A DNA stretch of 64,000 bases from Parelaphostrongylus tenuis (GCA_019055375.1 JAHQIW010003685.1:27501-91500); one strand, 5' to 3'. Shown: positions 45,701-51,979, numbered from the stretch's first letter. Program-made: numbers and translations. The notes: generated by a model from the sequence alone, not told the origin.

Positions 45701-48128
45701 GGAATCGGTGAGATTTGCGCTATCAAATGATCACGATTGCTTGTAGAGAAAATTTTATCCAGCAAGCAATTCTTGAATGTCAAAGAGAGTTTCATTTCGT
45801 CTGTTGCAGCGCAAAAGAGAAGCCATTTGACAAATAAAACACACCATTCAAATCATCTTGAGTTCAGCTACCGAATGACTACTTACACTTTGAACGAGAG
45901 CGAAAAATAAGTCTTTACCAAAAGGGTCAAACAGGGTGGAGATAAGCGAAGATAACCGGAAGCCGCCTTAGATTTTCATCACCAATAAAGAGGGTACTAG
46001 TTATCGATAGTTAAATGGCGTCGATGCTCCCTCTTGAACTCCGCATTTATCAAGATAAAAACCACATAATTACGAAAAGGTCGCACTTTAATGTTGTCCG
46101 CAGCTAGAGATACGTTTCTTATCGACGGGACATGGTATTCATATATTCGCGTTAAATTATGGAAGACTTTTGACACATCAATGTTCTTTATACTGAAAAA
46201 AAAATCTGTGAAAAAGTTGCATCTGTAATATTTCCCCACTTATCGATGACATTGTCCCCCGATAACCTTAATTTACCAAGTAAAATCCCATATTTTCGAT
46301 AGAGCCGCGCCAAAGCACACTGCTTGCCACGTGGCACGACAATCGTTGGGTTACATGTGACTCATGTCGAACCGAAGGGGTTGATTCAAAATTACCAACA
46401 CGATGCCAAAGACAACCGATGAAACCAATGATAGTACATCTGCCTGCGAAATACACTTCATAAAAATTAATAGCTAACCAAAACATACGTAAACAAAAGG
46501 TATCAGGGGAAAATTTGAAACACTTCAATAAATAAAAAAACAATGAAAAAACCAAGAAATGCAGCAAGAAAAAGATGAAAAGATTGAAAAATGCAGCAGG
46601 AAAAGTAAAATCATTGTGCTAATAGTGTTCTGATGTCAAACTTACTTGTCCCATGTCAAGAACGACTGCATCTCTTGATTCTACTAGCCAATAAAGAAAG
46701 AACCCGTATTCATCGATTTTAACCAATGCGTTCACTTCCAAAGATGTACTTTCCTGAAAAGATAAAAATCAAGGGACTTTCAAAGATGTGCTTTCCTAGA
46801 AAGAAAAGTTAAGAGAATAGCTTAAGTCTTATAATAATGTTGAGTGATATAAAAAACTTTAAATTTGGTCAGGAATTGAACCCACATCTCACCTTTTCCG
46901 TGGCGCGTGCTAGTTAACTGTACTACAGAAGCTCTTGTTCGACTACCACTCTTTCTGCGATACCAGGTATAGTAAATTAATGAATTACGTGGTAAATAGT
47001 CTGAAAGTATAGCCAAATGGCTGATATGCTCGTCGTGGCTCGACGCGAAAATGACCTCCTTACGTCCCAACGCTTCAGAAATCGATAACGAACGTCCTAC
47101 GGAACGTCCTAGCCTAGCTATCCTCGAGAATTCTAGCTGGCGTTCTTGACCCGTATATCATGACATTCGTGAAAAAGATAAAATCCTTAAGCAAAGGTGG
47201 AGACGAATCTAATTCAAGAAGTACTGGAACTCGGACAGTAATGTGGGTCAAATATAGTGATAGAAAGAAAAGCAAAGCACAGGTGAGTTATCTCTACACC
47301 GTGGTTTTACTTTATTGGGGCGCCGTAGCCGAGTGGTTGTGATATTCGTCGCGGTGCGCTTGAAACCTAGGTTCACCGCCCTCTCCCCTCCACCTTCTCC
47401 GGTAGTCTACAATGGACGCCTTATGGAACGCCACAGCCAGGTTATCCTCGAGATTGCAAGGAGACGTGCTCAACAACTATTCTACAGCGTTCAAGAAGAA
47501 GACGAAACAACGAAATGAATGTTAGAAGCTTTGGGATCCGCACAGTGAGAAAAAACACTGCGAAGACGGATAAATCAAGTGTCTAAAGTTTTTTCTATTT
47601 ATTCAAGAATAAGTAATGAAAATCACTAAAATGACTAAATTAATGAAATTACTAACAATTACTAAAATTACTAATAAGTACTACTTTCCAGCACGGACCG
47701 TCTTATCTATGAAATTTTAGGGTAAATGAAGTAAATAAGGTGACTAATTACTGAAATTTACCCACTTAACTTCTTTTGTTTGGTAGAAACGCATAAACTA
47801 TACTTTATAGAAAAACATAGATTATTCGACATTGGAAAGAACCCCTCTAAAGTTTCTTAATGAATAACTAAGGATGCTTTCCTACAAAAGCACATTTTGA
47901 TGAAATTGAATAGAAAAAAGGCTTTTCGAACAGATGAGCTCAAACCACTACATTTTAGAATACTTTCTCCGACAATTATTATGGAGTAAAATCTTTAAAA
48001 ATTATATAAAATAGACGTCATATGAAAGAACTGCTTGTACTTACGTCATCGTAGCGATCGAAAATCGAACCATGTTGGAGTAAAGTAGGCACGTTTGGGC
48101 GCCAGTTGAATTGGAACTCCTTGGCCAT
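9191..48128 (-). CDS. egl-8: phospholipase C-beta (EGL-8 type), 31 coding exons
   Basis: PLC-beta hydrolyses PIP2 to IP3 and DAG at the plasma membrane downstream of Gq (EGL-30 in worms). Coding exons, 5' to 3': 48128-48045, 46753-46646, 44228-44055, 43864-43818, 43267-43132, 37180-37077, 36994-36620, 36504-36438, 36367-36251, 36129-35965, 35804-35618, 34099-33842 (or -34022), 28244-28144, 24437-24296, 21484-21327, 21208-21105, 20991-20889, 20812-20648, 20456-20319, 20247-20178, 20109-20006, 19936-19857, 19654-19549, 19467-19424, 19365-19302, 19109-18978, 13941-13816, 13215-13100, 9688-9562, 9500-9397, 9335-9191. All phases agree and no stop interrupts the frame. Catalytic residues in my numbering: His345, Asn346, Glu375, Asp377, His393, Glu427. 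Start ATG 48128-48126 gives [15 protein letters not shown], the family's usual N-terminus. About 1316 residues, near the length of nematode PLC-beta. Exon 4's 3' end and exon 12's 3' end are the least certain, and small extra exons may exist in the 5.6 kb and 5.0 kb introns. Confidence 0.94.
11100..12075. repeat. ATTCGAAAGCT-family repeat cluster (PLC intron 28)
   Basis: Several related segments lie here, recognisable by repeated phrases such as CACACGTGTCGTGCG, AGAGCTCTTCC and an AACTATTACTAACC or GTTCGACAGCAT core. The same phrases recur at 17.6, 33.4, 41.5 and 49.7 kb. The copies are very diverged and their edges cannot be set by eye. Small ORFs inside (70-106 residues) are not genes. Confidence 0.45.
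12300..12475 (-). repeat. tRNA-headed SINE-like repeat
   Basis: On the minus strand a tRNA-like head (GTGGCGAGTGGTTAGAGG, later GTAGTAGGTTCAGTTCCGCG) is followed by a body containing CTTTGAAGTCGGCAAAGTG and ACTTGTTGGGAGGATAG. The same body (ACTTGTCTGGGAGGATAGC type) occurs at 15.4, 16.3, 25.1, 48.4, 51.1 and 62.3 kb. Confidence 0.55.
13505..13610 (+). repeat. tRNA-like repeat fragment (PLC intron 27)
   Basis: GGTAGTGCATTGGTTAGTA followed by AAAGTTCAAAGTTCCCC resembles A- and B-box-like spacing of a tRNA-derived repeat; it does not fold into a complete cloverleaf by eye. Confidence 0.35.
14000..15270. other. PLC intron 26 segment, nothing recognised
   Basis: AT-rich intron sequence with only short chance ORFs. 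No repeat partner was found in the window. Confidence 0.4.
15270..15530 (+). repeat. tRNA-headed SINE-like repeat
   Basis: Contains GATCCCGCGCTCGGGGTTCA, then a body with TCACTAAATTGTTACTGGAC, GGCCAGCACTCAATCACTC, GATGATTAATGAAGTCGAAT and the tail TCTCAGGGATTGATC. The body order is the same as in the copies at 25.1, 48.4 and 62.3 kb, which defines the family. Confidence 0.6.
16325..16475 (-). repeat. tRNA-headed SINE-like repeat, partial
   Basis: CTCCCAGACAAGTCTGGTAC, CCGACCCCAAAGGGATGG and GATTAAACCAACGACCACA match the copy at 12.3 kb in the same orientation. The tRNA-like head is damaged. Confidence 0.5.
16753..16828. repeat. CT and TA/CA microsatellite
   Basis: A (CT)n run (about 16754-16768) is followed by alternating TA/CA/TG sequence up to (TA)n at about 16812-16826. 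Confidence 0.8.
17580..18380. repeat. ATTCGAAAGCT-family repeat copy
   Basis: AGTAATCATTCGAAAGCTTA at about 17609 is on the plus strand and a minus-strand counterpart (AAGCATTCGAATGATCACTA) lies at about 18192. This gives the inverted layout of the family, with a poly(A) run of 14 at about 18150 in between. Confidence 0.5.
20178..20812 (-). other. egl-8: PLC-beta exons 18-20: C2 domain
   Basis: Exon 18 has [20 protein letters not shown] and [15 protein letters not shown], exon 19 has [20 protein letters not shown] and [16 protein letters not shown], and exon 20 has [20 protein letters not shown]. This is the C2 beta-sandwich of PLC, in order. Exon 19 ends CAG followed by GCATGA, so the 71-bp intron to exon 20 appears to be a GC-AG intron. 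Exon 18 ends at an unusual GTTGGC donor. Confidence 0.93.
21670..21755. repeat. TA-rich microsatellite (PLC intron 14)
   Basis: Alternating TA and TATG/CATA sequence of roughly 85 bp. Confidence 0.75.
22650..22860. repeat. (TA)n and TATACA microsatellite
   Basis: About 50 bp of uninterrupted TA (about 22675-22725) flanked by TATACA/CATATA variants. A 75-residue Tyr/Ile ORF across it is an artefact of the repeat. Confidence 0.85.
22965..23290. repeat. foldback element with long inverted arms
   Basis: The arm at about 23022-23099 contains GATATAATCACAGAGACTAA and TTTTAGCC. It pairs with the arm at about 23144-23224, which contains GGCCAAAATTAGTCTC and CTGATTATATCGA. Weaker pairing continues outward (…TTCAGCTGTT / AACAGCCGAA…) to roughly 22965 and 23290. 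The loop is only about 45 bp, so the transcript could form a stem of more than 60 bp. It has no coding capacity. Confidence 0.75.
23655..23795. repeat. TA/TATG/CA microsatellite
   Basis: Alternating purine-pyrimidine repeat; the small Tyr-rich ORFs on both strands are artefacts. Confidence 0.8.
23815..23985. repeat. dispersed repeat, partner at 28580-28965
   Basis: The segment ending GCACCCACTACAGTGAGC resembles 28820-28960 (GCACCCACTACAGTAAGC), with similar preceding phrases (AATCGTGGATG against AATCGCAGATG, and an ATAATCAAA / CTAATCAAA segment). Both copies are in PLC introns and in the same orientation. Confidence 0.5.
25010..25280 (+). repeat. tRNA-headed SINE-like repeat (PLC intron 13)
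   Basis: Head-like TGCGACACACGTGGGCACTG and CTCACCAAGCCTTCCATCC are followed by the body: TATACTTGTCTAGAAGGATA, GCACTAGCTTGACACATCG, AAGTCATTGTAGTGGCCAAC, and TCACCTCAAACGATG. It is among the better preserved copies. Confidence 0.6.
26135..26325. repeat. short foldback element
   Basis: GGTAATATTAGTAGTTGACC with GGCCGACGTTACAGC at the left pairs with GCTGAAACGTCGGTC and AGCAACTACTATTATTAACC at the right. The element is about 190 bp. The GAAACGTCGG motif is shared with segments near 44.4 and 37.9 kb. Confidence 0.65.
26326..28143. other. PLC intron 13 remainder, nothing recognised
   Basis: It includes a 153-codon open frame at 27567-28028 (+) with no recognisable domain. I treat this as chance, see the rejected list. 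No repeat partner was found. Confidence 0.4.
28580..28965. repeat. dispersed repeat, partner of 23815-23985
   Basis: A longer copy of the repeat at 23.8 kb, including CGCCTTGCACACGGCGACGT and a run ending GGGGGCGCACCCACTACAG. Matching phrases upstream of the shorter copy (around 23340-23400, TCGCCTCGTACGCCGCGTG) suggest that copy also extends to about 23330. Confidence 0.5.
29440..29600. repeat. dispersed repeat, partner at 30310-30450
   Basis: GAAACACGTCAAATGTTCAG and the following GGATGAATAGGAAGAAACG match GTAACACGCGAAATGTTCGA and GTATGAATGCGAGGAAACG at 30.36-30.41 kb. The read-through ORFs of both copies share [12 protein letters not shown] / [12 protein letters not shown] on the minus strand. 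Possibly a piece of a retroelement, but I recognise no domain. Confidence 0.5.
30310..30450. repeat. dispersed repeat, partner of 29440-29600
   Basis: Second copy of the repeat described at 29440, same orientation, about 70-75% alike by eye over about 110 bp. Confidence 0.5.
30480..30760. repeat. TA and (TATG)n microsatellite cluster
   Basis: Includes about 13 consecutive TATG units near 30697-30750 and several TA runs. It lies in PLC intron 12. Confidence 0.85.
30750..31010. repeat. SINE-like tails meeting across a TA tract
   Basis: CAACGCCGAGAGCTTTATCC (about 30767-30788) returns inverted as GGATGAAGCTCTCGGCGTTG (about 30842-30861) across a TA-rich spacer. The inverted copy runs on into a full SINE-like body and a tRNA-like head on the minus strand (GTGGCTCAGTGGTTAGAGAT) ending near 31005. 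Confidence 0.6.
31015..31225. repeat. TA/CA microsatellite
   Basis: Roughly 200 bp of alternating TA with CA/TG interruptions. Confidence 0.8.
31226..32800. other. PLC intron 12 segment, nothing recognised
   Basis: No ORF or repeat partner stood out. The open frames of 60-70 residues here are chance. Confidence 0.4.
32810..33690. repeat. ATTCGAAAGCT-family composite repeat
   Basis: Plus-strand cores (AATCATTCGATAACTT at 32860, AGTCATACGATAGCTT at 33005) are followed by minus-strand cores (GCTATCAAATGATTACTGA at 33415, AAGCTTTCGAAATGATTACT at 33558). The latter half aligns with 41510-41760 and 49640-49890, sharing GAGCTCTGTCC-GCGAG and CTCCAGCGAA. A 134-codon ORF at 33029-33433 runs through the repeat and has no family resemblance. 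Confidence 0.55.
33842..34099 (-). other. egl-8: PLC-beta exon 12: acidic, serine-rich X/Y linker
   Basis: From acceptor GATGATTTAG the frame gives [16 protein letters not shown] and then a Ser/Thr-rich tail. In PLC-beta an acidic X/Y linker occludes the active site until membrane binding, so the composition fits. The 3' end is ambiguous: GTACGT at 34021-34016 and GTGCGT at 33841-33836 both leave the same phase and both join correctly to exon 13. The longer form adds 60 residues, the last part of which looks less codon-like. Both might be used. Confidence 0.6.
34105..35610. other. PLC intron 11, nothing recognised
   Basis: AT-rich intron sequence with chance ORFs up to 94 residues. Apart from faint repeat-like phrases near 34.47 and 35.07 kb (a GGTAATCGTGGGTTCGAAGTC segment that looks like a tRNA B box) nothing can be named. 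Confidence 0.4.
35618..36504 (-). other. egl-8: PLC-beta exons 8-11: catalytic X box and start of linker
   Basis: Exon 8 has [17 protein letters not shown] with catalytic His345. Exon 9 has [14 protein letters not shown] and PIITHGKAM with the calcium ligands Glu375 and Asp377 and the second catalytic His393. Exon 10 has [12 protein letters not shown] with Glu427. Exon 11 has [19 protein letters not shown], after which the X/Y linker begins with an acidic run ([18 protein letters not shown]). All active-site residues known for PLC-delta1 and PLC-beta are in place, so the enzyme should be active. Confidence 0.95.
37480..37785. repeat. foldback element with tRNA-like arms (PLC intron 5)
   Basis: Plus strand GAAAGAGTGGTAGCAAAGCG at about 37668 and its inverse at about 37555-37583 (minus strand GAAAGAGTGGTAGCAAAACG) begin two facing arms. 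Each arm continues into a tRNA-like stretch: minus GTGGTGTAGTGGTTGCGCG with AGGTTCAAT; plus GCAGTGTTAGCATGCGATCC with GGGGCTCAACTCC. The same GAAAGAGTGGTAG head occurs once more at 46.9 kb. Confidence 0.6.
38635..38830 (-). repeat. tRNA-like repeat, inverse of 47310-47500
   Basis: On the minus strand: ACTGAGTGGTTGTGATGCTT, GTCGTGGTGCACGAGGGTCC, CTCTCCGGCAGTATACAA, GCGGAACGCCACAAGCTATC, CTCGAGATTGCTAGCAGAC. Every block is found in the same order on the plus strand at 47.3-47.5 kb, so this is a second, roughly 190-bp family headed by a Leu/Ser-like tRNA sequence. Confidence 0.6.
39600..40720 (-). mobile_element. Merlin (IS1595/ISXO2-type) DNA transposon relic
   Basis: A decayed transposase fills 40608-39600 on the minus strand. 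At 40640-40700 the plus strand repeats the end of the transposase (MPPENKA followed by LILI in the next codons), an inverted extra copy of about 60 bp at roughly 80% identity to 39640-39700. It lies in PLC intron 5, in the same orientation as the host gene. I could not define terminal inverted repeats. Confidence 0.82.
39610..40608 (-). pseudogene. Merlin-family transposase, frameshifted
   Basis: The N-terminal part has [20 protein letters not shown] and a region like the usual zinc-binding/KWRC part, then [13 protein letters not shown] with the first catalytic Asp. A frame change follows, after which [19 protein letters not shown] appears in the next frame, and then [10 protein letters not shown] and SDIWKAYN (second Asp) back in the first. 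Where the family has TIE for the third acidic residue this copy reads ETIKAH, so Glu is replaced by Lys. The C-terminus ([20 protein letters not shown]) is in another frame. At least three shifts and the lost Glu make it inactive. Confidence 0.85.
41040..41765. repeat. ATTCGAAAGCT-family composite repeat with poly(C)
   Basis: Plus-strand core GCAATCATTCGAAAGCTTGA (41069) to a poly(C) run of 16 at 41383-41398, then a minus-type half (41510-41760) with GAGCTCTGTCCAGCGAGG and CGTCCAGCGAAAGGAATCG. The whole aligns in order with 49190-49910 at about 65-70% by eye. It lies in PLC intron 5. Confidence 0.6.
42565..42905. repeat. 33-bp tandem minisatellite
   Basis: At least nine degenerate units with anchor ATCAACAT and consensus about ATCAACATCCGTATCCCTA followed by a variable 14 bp. 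Anchor positions near 42608, 42641, 42672, 42705, 42737, 42770, 42811, 42845 and 42877 give periods of 31-41, mostly 32-33. Because 33 is divisible by three, stop-free frames run through it on the plus strand; these ORFs (64-84 residues) are artefacts. Lies in PLC intron 5. Confidence 0.8.
44280..44800. repeat. two segments with a GAAACGTC motif (PLC intron 2)
   Basis: Around 44297-44460 the text holds AGCGGTATCGTCTTCTTCAG and an inverted-looking GCCGAAACGTCAGCCGCTG. At 44640-44790 GTAGTAGTAATATTAATAAT with CATGTTTCGGCGACTTCGG pairs loosely with TACCACTACTACTACCACC. They resemble the foldback at 26.1-26.3 kb. Boundaries are unclear. Confidence 0.4.
44980..45965. repeat. tandem-like array of ATTCGAAAGCT-family units (PLC intron 2)
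   Basis: At least five units in about 950 bp: plus-strand cores near 44990, 45125, 45310, 45460 and minus-strand cores near 45705 and 45875. Between cores the phrases 'pyrimidine-rich TTTTTGGAA…CTTAGAGCGC(T/A)GTA(G/C)CAG' recur (45181, 45515). It is the densest run of this family in the window. Confidence 0.5.
46855..46995 (-). repeat. tRNA-like repeat (PLC intron 1)
   Basis: On the minus strand GAAAGAGTGGTAGTCGAACA, then TGTAGTACAGTTAACTAGCA and GAGATGTGGGTTCAATTCC, an A-box and B-box-like pair. It shares the head of the foldback at 37.5-37.8 kb. Confidence 0.5.
47310..47505 (+). repeat. tRNA-like repeat, inverse of 38635-38830
   Basis: GCCGTAGCCGAGTGGTTGTG and CCTAGGTTCACCGCC form a Leu/Ser-like tRNA head that does not fold into a functional tRNA. 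A body with CTCCGGTAGTCTACAATGG, GGAACGCCACAGCCAGG and TCCTCGAGATTGCAAGGAG follows. A short third piece (CTATCCTCGAGAATTC) is at about 47118. Confidence 0.6.
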
Positions 48129-48379
48129 TTGGCCTCTCTTCTCTTAGTGTACTCCGAAGTCCGGCCAGTTTATTTTCGCAATACCATTGCACGATTCTGA
48201 AGCGATTCACGGTTCATCGAAGTGATCTTGCTTGAGAACAGAAGAAAAAACGAAGTCTTTTCAATCAATAACGAAATTAAATTATAAAACAGCCAATATG
48301 TAGAACTGTATTTCGGTTAAGCACTAAAACATGAAGAAAATCGCACAAGAATAAACTGGGAGCGTCTGGCGCAATATTC

Positions 48380-48640
48380 ATAAGTATTTTGCGCCACTGA
48401 CATGATCGATGGTACAATCCGCGCCCACGGTTCACCATGCCTTCGACTCCTTTGCGGTTGGTGAACTGATACCAGACTTGTCCGGGATAATTGCAGCACT
48501 AATTTATTAAATCGGTAGACCACCGCAATCATTGCAAAGGCACAAATATGCACTAAGTCACTTCAGACGATGCTTGATGAAGTCCAATGCATAGCACATC
48601 CCTCAGGGATTGATCAAAGCCAAGGGCTTTATTCGTATTA
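48380..48640 (+). repeat. tRNA-headed SINE-like repeat upstream of PLC start
   Basis: GATACCAGACTTGTCCGGGA, GCAGCACTAATTTATTAAAT, GTCACTTCAGACGATGCTTG, and the tail CATCCCTCAGGGATTGATC followed by AAGGGCTTTAT. It lies just 5' of the first PLC coding exon, on the opposite strand to the gene. Confidence 0.6.
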
Positions 48641-48699
48641 ATAAACAATTGTCGATCAGATAATGGAAGTAGAACAATGGTCTCGGTGTTTCGTGAACA

Positions 48700-48990
48700 G
48701 CTTGAGCTATCGGAATGGATAAAACGCGGGTTCAGCTCTCGTCTGGGGTCGAACGTTCTGCATATCGCTCAGGATCTTTGAATATATAATTATAACATCA
48801 TGACACTTCTATAAAAGGATAAAGCATAGAGGATAAAGCTCTCGGCGTTGATCAATCCCTGAGTGATGTGCCATGCATTCGTCTTCAATCTTAACTTCGT
48901 TTAGGGTGATTGATACATATCTGATCCAGTGGCCTCCCGCTGTACCGAGTCAGTTCTGCTTACCCTGCCAGATAAGTCTGAGACATGTTT
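48700..48990. repeat. tRNA-like fragment and inverted SINE tail
   Basis: A plus-strand tRNA-like piece (GGAATGGATAAAACGCGGGT, TTCAGCTCTCGTCTGGGGTC) at 48714-48770 is followed by a minus-strand SINE tail (GAGGATAAAGCTCTCGGCG…) from about 48830. With the copy at 48380-48640 this makes an inverted pair. Confidence 0.5.
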
Positions 48991-49189
48991 GGTACTATAT
49001 CGAATGACACTGCTATAAAAGAGGTAAAATAAGGAGTTTTTGTAGATTATAGACGACGTTTGAGCACGGTTCTATCAAAATGCAAGTCCGAGAAAAAAAG
49101 CATATAGATTCCGTTCCATAGCAGTAACTTTTACATAACATTTCGCTCACTATGAAGAATTTTGGTTCCTTTTCGTTAGCGGGAAACAA

Positions 49190-49910
49190 ATGAAGAAACT
49201 GCCCCCTTTCAATGAGCAAGAATTTTTCAAAAGAATGTTAGGAATCATTCGAAAGCTTAAATCTCTGGCTGCTGCCCTACAGGCACCTATTCTTAAAAAG
49301 CCCTTTCATAGCGCTGTACTACTCAGAATAAAATTATGTTTTACATCGGCAGCCCAATTTTACCATTACTTCGCTGGAAGCACTAAAAGCAAATCGCGTG
49401 TAGAGAAAATTTTGTAGTATCAGAGTCATACGCTTAATCTGGAGTTTCTTTCAGAGCGAAAATCCTATTCAAATAACAGAGCTCGCACTTCATAAGTGAT
49501 ACGCCTGAGCCTCATAGATCGATGATCGCGGCAACCCCCTACACCGCAGCTGGCGAACTGGCCAAAAAACACGTGTGCGCGTGGGTGAATTGATCTTATT
49601 TTCCCTGCTACAGTACAGAGAACCGGTCTTTCCAGTAAATAAGCACAGCGTTGAAATCAGAATCTTACGCTATCAAATGATTACTAATAGTCTAAAGAAA
49701 AAGCTCTGTCCTACGAGAAATATGCGCGTGTGAAGCACAAAATATTGCTGAAGCGTTGTGAAAAGACATGTTTAAAAACGGCTGGGAGTGACAGCCAAAG
49801 ATTTAAGGTCTGGAATAATCACTAAAAATGCTAAAGAAAGTCTTTGTCCGGCGAAAGGATTCGTTTTCCATTTGCTCCCCGCTAACAGAAGAGCATCAAT
49901 ATTTTGATAC
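49190..49910. repeat. ATTCGAAAGCT-family composite repeat
   Basis: Second good copy of the composite at 41040-41765, in the same orientation. Shared landmarks: GGAATCATTCGAAAGCTTAA (49230), TAGAGAAAATTT, ATAGATCGATGATCGCGG, then CTATCAAATGATTACTAATA, AAGCTCTGTCCTACGAG, TTTGTCCGGCGAAAGGATTC. No poly(C) here, only CAACCCCC. Confidence 0.6.
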
Positions 49911-50099
49911 TACTGCTTGAAAGTGGCAAAGCTTTTGATATAGCCGTCCAATGCAGAAGAAACTGTACTTTTTCTCCTTCAATTTATGCATCAGATCAGT
50001 TCAAGACAAGCTACTGGAGGTGATATTATGATATTCCAAATTTCAGGAATAACGAATGATATGCAAAACTCTCCCTTCCAGAGGAAGTTGAATCCGCGC

Positions 50100-50255
50100 C
50101 TCGGGCTTAAGGTGGATGAGTGATAAACACGCCACTACTGAGAAGCTTGCCCGTGATCGCTATGTAATGATGAACCCGTCTTCCAGCAAGGGTGAGGTGC
50201 GTGTTCAACTTCCGCCTGGGACCGAGAGTTATGCATATCAATTGTTCTTCGATTT
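50100..50255. repeat. tRNA-like repeat fragment
   Basis: GTGCGTGTTCAACTTCCGCC and the following TGGGACCGAGAGTTATGCAT resemble the B-box region and tail of the elements at 37.7 and 48.7 kb (…GGGGTCGAACGTTCTGCAT). Confidence 0.4.
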
Positions 50256-50533
50256 ATTAATGATGCATTAGTAGTTCTAACGTAAATTTGTTTATCCAAT
50301 AAGATAGAAATGAACAAAGACAGCGCGCACGACTATGTCATGGCCTCAGCTCAAAAGCTCGAAATATATTGGAATTCATTACGACTTACACAAAAAGCAC
50401 CTTTCAAGAAATTTACTCCTAGAGAGAAATATACTTTCATCTACTTAAAGGTGAATTCGCTTGTCTCCAAAATAGGTACACTTCGTCCAGCGGTAGCTAC
50501 GACTTCGAAATTCTTGTAAGATATTAGAATAAT

Positions 50534-51011
50534 CCTCTAACTTCCGAGGATCCAACTCCAACTACGACACACAACATTACATTTAGAATGAAAGCTCCCA
50601 CATAGTTCTTAGTAGTGTCGTCGGATTTAGCCAACTATTCTAATGCGACGACACACAATATTATATTTAGAATATAAGCTTTCATATAGTTCTTAGTAGT
50701 GGCGTCGCGTTTATTAATCTTTAGCGCGAATTCTTACAAAGGTCTCAAAATCCTCAAAGTTTCTTGTGTTTGGCATCTGCCTCGCCGTTCAACACCGCAA
50801 ACAAACAGCATCAATTCGTGCTAGAGATGAATAAAGCCAACAACACTACTAAGAGCTATGTGAAAGCTTATATTTCAGATGCAATATTGTGTGTTGTCGC
50901 ACTGAAATAGTGGGATGAACCCGACGACACTACTAAGAACTATGCAGAAGCTTACATTCTAGATGTAGTTTTGTGTGTCGTAGTTAAAGTTGGGTCCTCA
51001 GAAGTAAAAGG
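50534..51011. repeat. foldback element with tandemly duplicated arms
   Basis: The outer ends CCTCTAACTTCCGAGGA and (minus strand) CCTTTTACTTCTGAGGA are inverted. Each arm, about 180 bp (50534-50710 and 50833-51011), holds two direct copies of a roughly 62-bp unit. The units run from CGACACACAA(C/T)AT to TTCTTAGTAGT(G)(T)CGTCG, so four units lie in a head-head, tail-tail layout around a 120-bp centre. Unit positions: about 50564-50624, 50645-50709, 50838-50900, 50923-50981. It has no coding capacity. Confidence 0.8.
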
Positions 51012-51240
51012 GTTAAGGAAGCGTGTAGCAGAGAGGTCAAAGGTGCTTTACATCACACACGCGGTCGTTGCTTCAATCCCGTGCCCTAGGTTCACTGAAC
51101 CGCCAATCCCTTTGTAATCAGTAAATTGCTACCAGATTAGTCTGAGGGAAAGGCAGCACTAATTTGATACATCGCTCTGGGCCAAATAGGCATTCAATAA
51201 GCTCTAACGATGCTTAACACATTTATAGCGTCGTTATCTC
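51012..51240 (+). repeat. tRNA-headed SINE-like repeat
   Basis: Head AGCAGAGAGGTCAAAGGTGC with GCGGTCGTTGCTTCAATCCC, then TAAATTGCTACCAGATTAGT, GGCAGCACTAATTTGATACA and CTCTAACGATGCTTAACAC. It starts right at the end of the foldback at 50534-51011. Confidence 0.6.
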
Positions 51241-51979
51241 TACAAGTTATGTGAGACGAAAATAATAACCGACTTCAACTTTCAGTGAGCATGTCTCACC
51301 TCACAGCCAACTCTTTGGTTTCACAATCAACTTTATCTTCGAAACCTATTATGGAACTATTATAGAATTATTATGAATTCGAATGATGAAGCTGTTTTGT
51401 TCAGCAAAACACAACAACGTTCCCCAATGTATCGTTTTCCCTTGTGGGTGTATCTTTTCCGTTGCGCACTTTACTAACTTAATTTTCCCTACAAAACATA
51501 AAATCAATTGATGATTTTCTCCGCTTCACAGGGAGTTTGAAATTTCATTTCTACATATGTTTGAATGTTAAAGACTTTTGAAAGTCATAGTCTGCAATGA
51601 ACATAAATAAATATGTCACGTAACAATGAAGGATTGACACCAAAGAGTTAGGAAGTGGCACATTTTTTCTCATCACACAAAAAATACGATGTATGAAAAG
51701 AAATCGTCAGTCCACAGAAGACAACATAATCTAAGACTTGATGTTGGTTTTCCGCAAAATGATAGGAGAATTTCGATAATTTGCACTCTTGAGGTGTTGA
51801 AAACGAGACCGGCTTGGAGAAAATACCTTGCCCTATTCACTTGAAACTTAACATGTTTGTTTCAAATTGTTATCTGAATTTTGGAATTGTTTGGAGGTAT
51901 AATTTCCTAAATGTGAACAAAATCCGATTTTTTTTCCAGACCAATTACGGCTAACCGCAAACATCAACAACACATCAAG

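Larger units (their letters stand above)
43818..48128 (-). other. egl-8: PLC-beta exons 1-4: PH domain
   Basis: Residues 1-138 of the PLC. Exon 1 gives the N-terminal strand with [13 protein letters not shown], exon 2 holds [11 protein letters not shown], exon 3 holds [20 protein letters not shown], and exon 4 gives [16 protein letters not shown]. These match the PLC-beta PH domain in order, which in this family binds G protein partners rather than phosphoinositide head groups. The exon 4 donor (GTCACG) is weak and was chosen for phase; the next downstream GT is beyond an in-frame stop. Confidence 0.85.

Noticed and set aside
47318..47390. Possible Leu or Ser tRNA
   Set aside because: The D-arm region resembles a class II tRNA, but the anticodon and variable arms do not fold, and a second copy at 38.6-38.8 kb shares the non-tRNA body. 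It is a SINE-like head.
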